Shown here: positions 1 through 11,229 of the stretch, piece by piece
How positions within the stretch are numbered: the stretch's first letter is position 1
Layout: each line of letters opens with the position of its first letter
NCBI GenBank assembly: GCA_958496175.1
Contig: OY292275.1
Span: forward strand, 20,708,001 to 20,772,000
DNA from: Sisyra terminalis
Taxonomy: Eukaryota > Arthropoda > Insecta > Neuroptera > Sisyridae
Direction: 5' to 3'
DNA length: 64,000 nucleotides
Notes under the pieces: model-generated
The model's database searches: none
What the model saw: the letters and a program-made list of their open reading frames with translations, nothing else
What the model was told of the DNA's origin: nothing
Position numbers and translations under genes: made by a program

Positions 1-3000
1 ATTTATAAAAACATTTATAAAATAATAAAACCAAAAAGACTTAAATTTACGATATGAAATAGAAAAGAATAGCCGGAAACGTAAAGAAGTCAATGGTAAA
101 AAATATGCAACTGATGCGTAGTGTTTTGTAGCATGTCTGATCACCGGCCATATTTATGGTCTTTGTCCTTTTTTGTTACATACATATTAGCTTTTCTCTC
201 ACTTATTATTCTATCCAACTATTGTTAAAAATGTTAATAAAATTTAATAAAGGTGTTTAAAAACATTTAAAATTTAAGTGTTTTTTTAACAGTGATATGT
301 TGCAAATACTTTTTGGATTTTTCGGTACATCTATGTACTGACAAAGTTGTTTTCTTTAATATTATATCATACTTATTAAAAGTTATTTTACAGAAGACTT
401 TAAATGTGTTATCAAAAATTTTTTGTTGGCTAGTGGATTTTGTCCCTAATGTAAACTGGTAGCAACCACCGTAAATTGAAGTTTAGTGTTCCATATTACG
501 TAATTTTGTATCTAAGTACTAAGTAGGTCTAAAATCAAAATCGTTAATTTCGGTACAATTCACTAAATTTTTGTAGCTATAATAGCGATCGGAAAATAAT
601 AATTTCCAATATTCGAAACCAAATTTTGTTAGTATTAGTTTCGTACAAAAACTTCATAATAGTTATTTAAAAATTGTTTGCTTTTATAAATAAAATTTAA
701 GATAGCCACTTATTGATAAAGCATAAGTAAACGAAAGTCATGGAAAAAATCAAAATTTATTTTGATTTTAATTTCATAAACAATGAATAATCTAATTTGG
801 AGTTTAGGTAGATTGAAGCTATTGCAAATAATTTTATTAATTGAATTCCCTTAACTTTTTGTTATAACGTTTAACTTAACAATTCGATTTGTATGATTAC
901 TTCAACCTACAATTATCTTTGTATTAACTTTGATACTATAGTTTTGCCATTTATAGTTATAAAAGGAAACGTTGGTAATAACTCCAAAATCTTAAAAATT
1001 CGCCTGTCAATAGACAAAGTAGTCTCTTAATATATTTCAGCAGACTGTAAATATAATAATCGTCGTGATTTTTCACTAAAAGTGAGATATTATTAACGGA
1101 ATAGGATATTTGCATATAATAATACAAAAAAGGAGGATAAGTAGATCAAAAAATAATTTATAAATTTACTTTTTTTGCAAAAGTCAGAAAGAAATATGTT
1201 AAGAAATATTATCTTTTAACAATGAAGGATTTCACACGGGGGTCAATACCATTCTATTAATATCTGATTACAAAGAAAATGTAAAAGTTTGGTGTACAAC
1301 TTACGTTAAGTTTGTATCGATTAGAAAATTTAAAGTTCCATGTATGCGTACATTAGTATGACGTACATCCTTCGTGTTATAATCCCATTGAGCATACACC
1401 GAAATTTTACCAAATTGAAATCTGACGAGTTTAAAAACATCAATATTTAATAAATTTTGAACTAAGTGCTCTTACGGTGTTTTACGGTTTTATTATCATT
1501 ATTTATTTTTTTCATACTTTAGGATTGTTTGTAAATAAAATTTAATTTTATACTTATTGCATTTTCACGGTCAGAGCACGTCATTGCCAATGTGAACTGA
1601 AATATTTTATAAATAACTTCTAGTTACCTATATCGAATAGAGACGACATTGAAATTCGAAGATAGTTAAAAGCTAATTTTAATAAATCTACCTTCTCAAT
1701 GTAATTATATCTATGTTTATATCACGCTATACTTTTACATAACAAATTCAAGTGAAATATAATTTGCTAAAATGTTAACTGTGGAAAAATTTGTTCTTGG
1801 GTTACATTTTTCCATTTGAGTGATGTTTATTTATTGAAAAATATCAGCAATATCAATAGAAGATTGTAAATAAAAAGTATATTGAATGCATAATAGAAGT
1901 GTTATAGTAAACACTGTAAAAGATAAATAATTTTACGAAAAATTAAAAATTGAGAAAATTAAAAAGAGAAACAATTTCTTAACATTTATTTACAATAATG
2001 AAAGTTTATTTCAATTTATTGAAATATTGTATGACAACCAATCGCAAAACTCGAACACCCAGACAAAAGAGAACAGAACAAAAATTACTAATACATGGAT
2101 TTCAAAATAATCATGTAATACATTTCTTCGAGACTAACAACTGCACTTTGAAACTAAATTGAATTTAAACGGCTTAAATCTGACTTTTCTCTTTGATCCT
2201 TTTTTTTTGGATATAAACCGCAAAGCCATGTTTCGCGATAGCGTTGACACCAAGAACACAGATAGTGAAAACCGTATGTACGTGGAGCTGGGGAAATAAA
2301 ATAAAATGGGAAAATAAAAATTGCTGCTTAGAAGTAAATTTTCATCGATTTTAGTCTTTGATGTTTGGAATGTAAATAAAAAAATACGTCTGATTATAAA
2401 CAAAAAAACAGTAATTTGATTTCATAATGTTAAAGAGTAATAGCTATGTACCTGAGAGTCATAGTATCTGAAGCCCAAATTATTTATTTTACAGTACATA
2501 CTATCGTAAGTGCACTTATGGTAGTTTTTGCTCATGTAGATTATTATCAGTTAAAAAGAGATTAGAAATTAATAGTTTGGTTTTAAAGAGCTCTTCTGAA
2601 CTTGGGTTATGATGATTTTAGCTCTAAAACCTAAAAAGTTAGCTAACGGTACAACGGCTCTTAGGTCCAGAACTAATTTGAGTTAGTTAATTTTACGTAT
2701 AACTAATTCATGAAATTGGGTAATTGTTAATTTTTTTATTAAAAATACCATAAATTAAAAATAAGTAAATTAGAAATGGTTTTCGAGATTAAAATGTTTT
2801 AAACGGATAAACAAAACTTAATTACTTGAATTCTGAAACGTCTAATTTAGAAACTATCAATTTTAAATATGATATAAGTCAGCTCACTTTTACGCAAACT
2901 CACTTTACACTTTTTCAAACTAATTTATGTATCAGTAAACTCATCACAATTGTTTGTTAAAAAGAGTAAATAGGTATATTTTATATTTAAGTATTTGAAA

Positions 3001-5932
3001 AATATAATAAAAGAATGTGTAAGTAATAATTAAATTTCAAAAATATGATCATATATTTTATGATCCATGTTATCAAGTTGTAATCCTTTAAAAATAAAAG
3101 TGAAGTGCTTTAAATTGGGTAGAGAACATTGAAATATTTGTATAAGGACCATATTATATAATTTTCAGTGAAATTTTCATCATTAAGATTTATTTATATT
3201 CATTATCATATTCATTATTTTTTTGTTATCAATTGTTTAGTTGTTATCAGTGTACTATTAATACACCAATTTTGACTATTCCATATTAGTTATCTTAGCA
3301 CTTACAAAACTTACTTCTAGCTGTCTATAACAATTAAAAATGGTAATCGTTTCCTAACAATACTTTAATAATTAGAACTTTATCATGAACACAAATCACA
3401 CCAGATTTCTTGTTAAGTAGCATTAAACTTTTTCCTTTCTAGAATATACAACGCCAGTTAGTCATATACAATAGGTACCTATACATATATCTTTCTTATA
3501 CTTTGCTTTGCAGATACCAATTAAAAACTTTACCACTTTTTTTTATTAATTCAAAATCTGCATCAATTCGAGGCCTTTGTTTTCATTGGCCTTAGTCACT
3601 CCTTTACGCATTTTTCGAAAATTATACTAGTAACAAGAAGAACATTCTATTTATGCATTACACATTATACAATAAAGTAGATAGCCATTTTTATTCTTAT
3701 GCTTATCCTTCAATTAAAATTGCTTGAAAATAATTCGTTTCTAAAAATCAAATTTCTTTAAATAAACCCATATTTATACACTTCCGAACATACAATAGTA
3801 AAAAGAGGGTGTTTGCTGAAAAACGTACGTAATATATTGTACTTTTTTGTAAAAGTGAAGTATTTTTCTGGGAATAAGAGTCGACACAAATAAGCCCTTG
3901 CATTTTACTTACTTCAGTTAACCCCAGATACACTTTCGAATGAAATCGACAAAGAAAAGAAATGGCAATAATCAGTTCAATTTCGGGATAATAATTAGGA
4001 TATTTGGTTTTCACTTACACGTATATTTTTCAAGAGATATTTTCATATTCTTTGCTCTCTGTTTTTGGCGATTTATTATTATCTACATTTAAAGTATATT
4101 TTTTTCTTTTAACTCAATTATAAATTCAATAAATTGGTAAAAATTTAAATGAATTAATCATTCGTTCCTAGGAGACGGAAAATTATACTAATGGTTTTAA
4201 AAAGCATATTTATTACCTCGCGTAATTGTTATAGTTCATATTTTAGATATAAAAGAAATTAGCCCATTGGTAGACGATTTACCTTTAATTTTACCTTTCA
4301 TTCTTGGTGTCTTTCGAAGATTACCCTCACCTAACTTAATTAAAAAAAATTGGGCACATTTGAATTCTATTTCATTTAATTCAATCTAGAATCGTACTCT
4401 GTTCAGTGAACGTACTAACTCAAATTAACTTCTGTAACAAATTTATTTTGGCCCTTCATGTTGCGCCGAAAGAAGTACAACTTCTAAAGTAAATGAGAAA
4501 TTAGAAAAATAATATCTTGCAATTATTTTTATTACCCACATCTTGGCCACTGTTATCACTTATATCTACCTTAATAAAATATATCAACATATTACCCTAA
4601 TAAAAGCCGTTACAATACAATGGTTTTAACGACATAAAAAAATTTAAAAAACAGAAAATTTTAAGATAAGATGTTAACATTTGAATGAAACGTAGGGAAA
4701 ATAAACAAAGATGATATTTAGAACTTTGTTAAGATAGTGCCTATACTTACTTGAGCCACATATTAAATGAAATCTAAATAAATAAAATTAATTAGAAGCG
4801 AAGTTCGTACCTTTATAATGGTTGATAAAAGTACTACAATTTATTTAATAGCATTTAGGTAAACGCAAGTATAACTAAAAAAAATTTTAATCGAAAATAG
4901 TATAACTTCCTTTATTGTTCATTATAGCTTGAATACCAACGTATAGCATTTGAAAAAATTTTGCTTAGGATAATTGTTAATTAATAGTAAGGCTAATACA
5001 ACTAAACAAGGTAAGATTTTTGCCTTTTAGTTCAAAAAACAAAAAAAATATTTTCAAACCAAACTCAAAAATATGAGAATAATACTTCAATAAATTGCAC
5101 TAGTAGCTTTAAGGGATTTAAACCAAAACCAGAAATTATTATGAAAAATCAATAACGTTAAAAAAAGAAACTCTGCAGAAACTGGGGATATCAATAGTTT
5201 TCCCTGTATCACAAAAAATAAAAAAAAACAGTGTGTGTACTTATGTACGTGCGTGAGAAATTATACTTCTTTGTTATGGTAAAAATTAGTTTTTTAATCC
5301 ACTACCGAAACCTCCTCGGGTAGTGCTTGAACTAGCACACCAGTTATAAGATTTGTGATTACTAAAATATTTTAAACAAAAATTACTTTTAATATCAAAA
5401 TACATAATAGGAAATGTATGTGTTGCGGCATAGATAAGGACAAAGAATATAAAGTTTTAAATACATTCATGTTAGTGGAATACAAATATAATAATAATTA
5501 GTTCAAATTTGAACTGTAATGTCATTTGTTTCAACTGTCATTTCGATTTTATTTTAAAAATTATCAAATTATACAAGTTTTTTAATAATACTAAGATGAG
5601 TGCTTTACATTTCTACAAAAAGTTACTAACCAATTTAATGAATATTAACTTATTAATTATTTCCCTTCCACAAATTCTTATTAACCATTGAATTATGTCC
5701 GATAAAACTGCGTTTAAAATAGCGTTCTATAATATTTGCTTAGGCTTAGCTTGTGAAGCTCTTGTGATAACTGGTGTTAATGTAATTTATAGTTATTCTA
5801 AATAAATAATTCATAAATCCTAAAACAATCTTATCTTATAAATGTTAGAAAATAAAAAAATCACCGAACCAGTTTTTTAATAAGCTAATCGACGTCGCTT
5901 TATAACTGTTAAAGTTATTTCCCACTTTGAAG
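1..5932. other. AT-rich intergenic DNA without recognisable gene
   Basis: I see no conserved coding region, RNA gene or clear transposon in this stretch. The open frames here (for example on the minus strand near 2134-2403 and 3748-4014) begin at non-ATG codons and have low-complexity F/L/K/N/I-rich translations, as expected from AT-rich noncoding sequence. At about 5300-5350 a short GC-richer segment can form an imperfect hairpin; I could not assign it. Confidence 0.6.
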
Positions 5933-6419
5933 CAGAGAAGTCCAAAAAAAAAAAATAATCGTAGTTACTTTAAAGTAACTTGGATACTTTGAAATACCAT
6001 ATCTAAGATACTATATTTCCTTTATGTTTTGGCAAAAAGTAACTAGTATCTTAGATATTTTTTAAAAAGGAATTGTATCTTGTAACTTTAAACGTATCTT
6101 AGATACTGAAAAGTAATTTAGATACCTAGAATCGAGAGTTTTATTTATTTTGTTCTATAAGAAACAATTCATAAAAAGATAAGAAATCCGATTACCTAAA
6201 CGAACTATATAATATATAAAGTAACTAAAAATGTATCTTTTTAAGTATCTTAAAAAGTAACTAGATATAATTTTTTAAGTTCGTATTTTTAAGAGTAACT
6301 AGATACCCAAAGTTACTTCGAAGGCTTTTTAAAAATGTAACTTATCTAGAAACTAAATACAAGTATTTAGATACTTCCCCAAATCTAGTATCCCAAAACT
6401 AGTATTTTTGGCAGCTCTG
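5933..6419. mobile_element. hAT-like MITE, copy 1 of a family rich in AGTAACTAGATAC motifs
   Basis: The left end reads CAGAGAAGTCCAAAA and the reverse complement of the right end reads CAGAGCTGCCAAAAA, a hAT-style CAGAG terminal pair. The flanking 8-mers CTTTGAAG and CTCTGCAG agree at 6 of 8 positions, consistent with an aged 8-bp target duplication. The interior is filled with direct and inverted copies of motifs such as AAAGTAACTAGTATCTTAG and AGTAACTAGATACCCAAAG. There is no transposase, so this is a non-autonomous element. Related copies are at 48.84 kb and 58.76 kb. The hAT assignment rests on the ends and on the family-wide 8-bp duplication. Confidence 0.75.
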
Positions 6420-6481
6420 CTCTGCAGTATAAAGAACAATATATCCGTTAGCTAAGAAATATTAAAACATTTCCCATCATA

Positions 6482-6531
6482 AAATTCGAACCCAGGTTTA
6501 GCAATCATTTTGACCACCCACCTACCAAAGG
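6482..6531 (-). repeat. tRNA-like SINE head or tRNA pseudogene
   Basis: The minus strand carries a B-box-like GGGTTCGAATTTTA preceded by an imperfect A-box region (TAGGTGGGTGGTCAAAATG) at roughly tRNA spacing. No cloverleaf can be completed, so this is a tRNA-derived SINE head or relic rather than a functional tRNA. It lies about 60 bp beyond the right end of the neighbouring MITE. Confidence 0.4.
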
Positions 6532-8877
6532 GCTTCTTTTATTTTTATTTTCATGCATAGTAACAATAGCTCCTAGAATTAACTCAAATCACCGAATACC
6601 ACTTAAACTTAATAAGTTGATATTTATACTTTTTCATACACCTAATATGTTTGAATATTATTCTTTTGCTAAAATAATTAAAATACCTGTTAAAATACTG
6701 GTCTTAAATGTTTGAAATATTTTATAATCTTCACAAAGTACAAGTGGCGTCTACTAATAGACAGGTATATTTCCATTTTTTATCGAATATGAATTTATTG
6801 ATTTATTCTAAAATTTTTATTTTAAAATCTAGAAATTTATGTAAAGGATATTAAGACATTCAAATCTTTATTCCTTCAAGGGCAAATTTTTTTAGAAGTT
6901 ATTTATGCTTTTTTGAGCAAAATTATGATTTGGAGGTCTCTCATTTTGTTAGCCGACACCTCAAAGATGTAAAAGAACTACATTTGATTGTTGAAGAATT
7001 ATAAGATCTATAAAAATAACTAAAGAAATGAATTTTTGTACAATAATATGTACAATGTAGTTGGTACTTATACAAACTGTTGTGCTCTTAATAATCCATT
7101 CACATACACTTAAAGGCGCCAGAAGGAAGAGCGTCCGAAACGAAATCTACCGAAGTACGAGTCGCTTACCGATCAGAACCAATCCATTCATTCAAAGTAA
7201 TAGTTTTAAACATAAGAATATGTAATATAAAAGTGCATGGAAATTTCCACTGATAAATGCCCATATTACATAAAATAATCGACCCAGAATAACATTGAAT
7301 ACACTTTACGAACATAAAAAGGTAAAATATGATACAAAGATAACAAATACATGCTATCCTATAAATTTTACGGTGTCAATTTTATGAATAATGAATATTT
7401 AATCATAAAATACAATCTTTGAGTTTGAAGTCTTCATATTCCTGAAAAGTTTTAATTACCACAATTGGAGTTTTAATTAAATTTAGAAATTTTATTTAAT
7501 ACAAGAGATTGTGAATCATTTTAAATAGTTTGGTTTATTCCAGAGAATTTCATAAGGAATTTCTTTAATTATACCTATAGTTTGTTCTAAAAATAAATAC
7601 CATCAAGCAAGCAATAATAATATTCTTTTTACATTTTATTTTTAGCTGAATTTTTATCATTAATGAAATGAGTAATCAATATACTATAGATATGAATAAT
7701 TTTTTGTATTGTTTGAGTTAAAAATTAACATTAGATAGATCATTTAAGATTTTTTGCAATTTTTTTATTGTAAAGGGTTAATTTTTCATTTGTTTTATTT
7801 ATTGAAAATTCCTTTTGGCTAATTTTCTTAATACTTAAAGTAAATATAAAAATTTACATATGAGTGTGATAACTGCTTCAATTTTTTTTATTATGTAGAA
7901 ATCACCTATATGTTTAATTTAGAAAAAAAAATAGTTACGCTTTTGTTATAATTTTTTAAGGGGAAATTAATATATTTTTTTAGTAACCAAATGACTATTT
8001 CTTTTAATAACCGAGCGATAATAAACTGGATAAATCCGGATTTTTGTTCGACAGCGTTTCAATATAGAGTGATTAAAATGTAAAATACTTATATTTGTAT
8101 AAACTTAGGTCTAATTCAATGATTGACTAAGCTATATACCTATTAATAGGTAAATATTTATATCTCTCATCATTGTTAAACTTTATACTTTATAAAAGTT
8201 TAAATTTAATGATAAATTACAAAGAACTACACAAGGAAAAATATATCAGACGATAATTTCAATATTATTTTTGATAAACATAAAAAAAATTAAAGATAAT
8301 TGTAAAAATAATCAATTGATAAACAATTGCTATTGTTTTATTTTCAGAATAATAAAATTTAACATTAACAAAATAATTATAGGTATTTAATCTCTATGCC
8401 ATTTTTGAAGATTTTTTTTAATCCTGAAACTTACCAAACTGCAAAACAGATGTCCTCCGATTTTGTAGAAAAATGGATTAAATATTGACTATAAAAAAAA
8501 ACTGTATAGATCTTTTTTGCAAAATTCACGAAAAATTGGAAAAAAAAAGAAAACAATTTATATACGAAAAATTCACTTTTTTATTAATTTAATTTTCGAC
8601 AATATATATTACTTTTTCAAATTGATATTTTTTTTCAAAATTTAACCGGTAAAAAATACAAATGTATCATTTTTGTATGTATTCGAAACAATACTGTTTA
8701 AATTTTAAAAAATCAAAATTATAGTAGAAAAATTGAGGAATAAAATTTTTGAAACCAAAACAATCCGAGTTGTAGAAGTACAATATTTCGTGTAATTTCT
8801 TTGAACAATCGTCAATAATTATTTTATTAATATTAATTATAAAAATGAATATAATAGTAAATATATGCAGTTAATAT
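6532..8877. other. AT-rich intergenic DNA, nothing recognised
   Basis: No ORF with conserved features, no clear repeat pair and no RNA gene is visible. A slightly GC-richer patch at about 7110-7190 has no assignable function. Confidence 0.6.
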
Positions 8878-9170
8878 TCATAAGTACACTTCAAATAAGA
8901 GCAAAACTGGCGCACAGAGCTCAATCGAGTACAATAAACGTACGTTACTCCTACAACTAACGACACTCGAATGAACTGTACGGACGTTTGTCGTAGACAT
9001 ACTGCGGTCAATATATCTTTCTTTCTTTTTTAACTCTGTCTTTTTTATATACACATTAATGCGCAACGCGAGTGCTTCCTCTTGCACAGCCGCACGAAGA
9101 AAGCAGCGGCCGGATTCATATCCATTGCGGAAAAAAACATTCCCAACTCGAATTCTCAACAATTAATGTA
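8878..9170 (-). promoter_or_regulatory. CpG-rich island with TATA box, possible promoter or retroelement 5' end
   Basis: This block is much richer in CpG than the surrounding AT-rich DNA (patches such as GCAGCGGCCGG and GCGCAACGCGAG). On the minus strand a TATA-like GTATATAAAAAAG at about 9045-9057 is followed roughly 30-40 bases later by TTGACCGCAGTATG, which could hold an initiator. A 94-codon open frame spans it but resembles no family I know and is probably incidental. It could be a core promoter of an unannotated minus-strand transcript, or the end of an old LTR or LINE. No terminal repeats or target duplication were found. Confidence 0.25.
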
Positions 9171-11053
9171 ATTTGCAACTAACAATTAAACCCATAACTG
9201 AATAAGAATTGCTTATAAAACATAATAATTAAAGAGTACATTTGTTTATCTTTAACAAACGTGATTCTATGATATTTTTCTTTATGTGGAATGAATAAAT
9301 AGCAAAAAAGTTTCATAGTTCAAGGAAATTACGTCATTATATTTTACTAAATTAAAAGTGCGTTAACATTTAGAGTTCACACATTTAAATGCGTTATAAA
9401 TAATTTTATCTGCCTTTCTACTTCCTTGTACTATAAGAAGACTTTTTTAATCACAACACTTTCGACTAAAATTTCATAGAAATATCCATTTGCAGTATTA
9501 CTAAATTCATTTTTATTATTTTTTGTGCATATCCCACCACTCTTAAAAATACTAAATGGTAGAAAGCTTAATAAACTAAATTTTATATTTTGACTTAAAT
9601 ATTATTATAAGAATTTTATATTTTGATTTAAATTGAATAAGCTAACAACACGCTTTCTACTTACATTTCGACCCCTTGTATTTCAAATATCTTGCCAATG
9701 CCTTACTAATGCGTCTTGTTACTTTATACATTTAACACATAGGTCAACATAGATCTACACTTATTATACACCAAATGGAATCGATTAATTTTTCATTGAA
9801 AATCATCGAAATCGATTAGAAGCACTCTACAACGTCTCATTCTAAGAATATATAACTTGAAATCAATTCAAATAGTATATACCTAAGTTGCGACTCCGTA
9901 CTTAAGTACTTGAGTACTCCGATAGTAAATATTAAGTACATTTTTGTATATATAGAACGAATATAAAGGCTTAATTTAATCACCAGGAACTGTACTTTAT
10001 TTAATTCAATATGTTGATAATATGGGTGAATAATGAAAGTGTTAAATTTCTTGAAGATTGAATTGAGAAAATCAAAATCGAGATTATATAAAGAAATAAT
10101 CTTCCTTCTCATTCAAAAACTTTGGTTTTTAATAAAAATACCTAAGTATTGCAAAACAGAAACGCTAAATCACTTCAATCTAAATTATCAATGACCAAAA
10201 CTTTGAAAAAAAGAAGCGGCTAATCGGATTGGTATAAGTTTTTTTTTTGCATTTAGTTCAGAAAAGTTTATACACATTTTAATAATTAACTTCTAAATAA
10301 ATTACTTAAATTTTAAATAAATTACTTCTTTTGTATAATGGAAAAATAGGCTGGTTGAGTGGCAAATACTAATGTGAAAAATTCAATTTAAATTTTCTGC
10401 TGAACAATGCATAAACTCAGCTGAATTCGCTATACGGGAGTTTTAGTGGTTTCTGATTACAAAAATAAGATCATTTAAGTTTCTTGTTGTACCTGAGGAT
10501 CCAGAAACCTCATCTCTTGGAGTTTCTGTTAAATTTAGCGTAAAATGAGCCCAAAACACATAAACGAAGGTTGTGGGAGTTGCTGATTCCAAATACGAGT
10601 AGATATAAGGACCATTTAATTCTTCAACAAATTCGGAGAAAAAGCTAGAAACTTTATCTTTTAATATTTTTTTTTCATATTTAATGCTAAATAAGTAAGT
10701 ATGTAAAGTAAAATCCAATAGTTTTAACTCAAGAGCCTTTAGCTAAAATTTGAAGAACCTGCATCGACTTTGCCTTGTACTTTGTACCTAAACTGTAATT
10801 GATCCCAATAATATATTATAAATAGTTAAATAATAATTTTGTTAAGCCCATGCATTGTTCATTATCTGGTAACATAAAGATTAATCATGACATGCACTAA
10901 TTGAATTTTATATTATAAATTGATTATTTATTTGATATTTTAAAATTTTGCCTTAAATGAGCAAACTTAAGAATAAATTTTAAATCTCTAACCGTAAATC
11001 TTTTAGAAATTATTTTGAAATTTCAATAAGTTACACTCAATAATCTAAGAACT
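9171..11053. other. AT-rich intergenic DNA, nothing firmly recognised
   Basis: There is no conserved gene. A minus-strand open frame at 10443-10718 has a less biased composition than its neighbours (T/S/E-rich C-terminal half), but it has no recognisable domain and no supporting splice pattern, so I do not call it a gene. Confidence 0.5.
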
Positions 11054-11229
11054 TCTTTTTTTTTTTGTGGACTTTTGTGTATTTTGCACCAGTTCAGCGG
11101 TGTGTCGCTATATCATGGTGGTGATGTCGGGCAATTGGTCTTTAGCGGCGTTTCAGTAGCTGGAGGAGTCGAACTTCATTCCTCTGTCTTTTGTATTTTT
11201 TATTTGTTGTTTGGTTCTTGCTCTTGTGG

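Noticed and set aside
2134..2403. 89-codon minus-strand frame
   Set aside because: It starts at a TTG codon, has a low-complexity F/L/S/K-rich translation, and no splice or promoter context.
5300..5350. Short GC-richer hairpin CTACCGAAACCTCCTCGGGTAG
   Set aside because: The stem is only about 7 bp with a bulge; it may be part of a SINE, but no A/B-box pair could be established.
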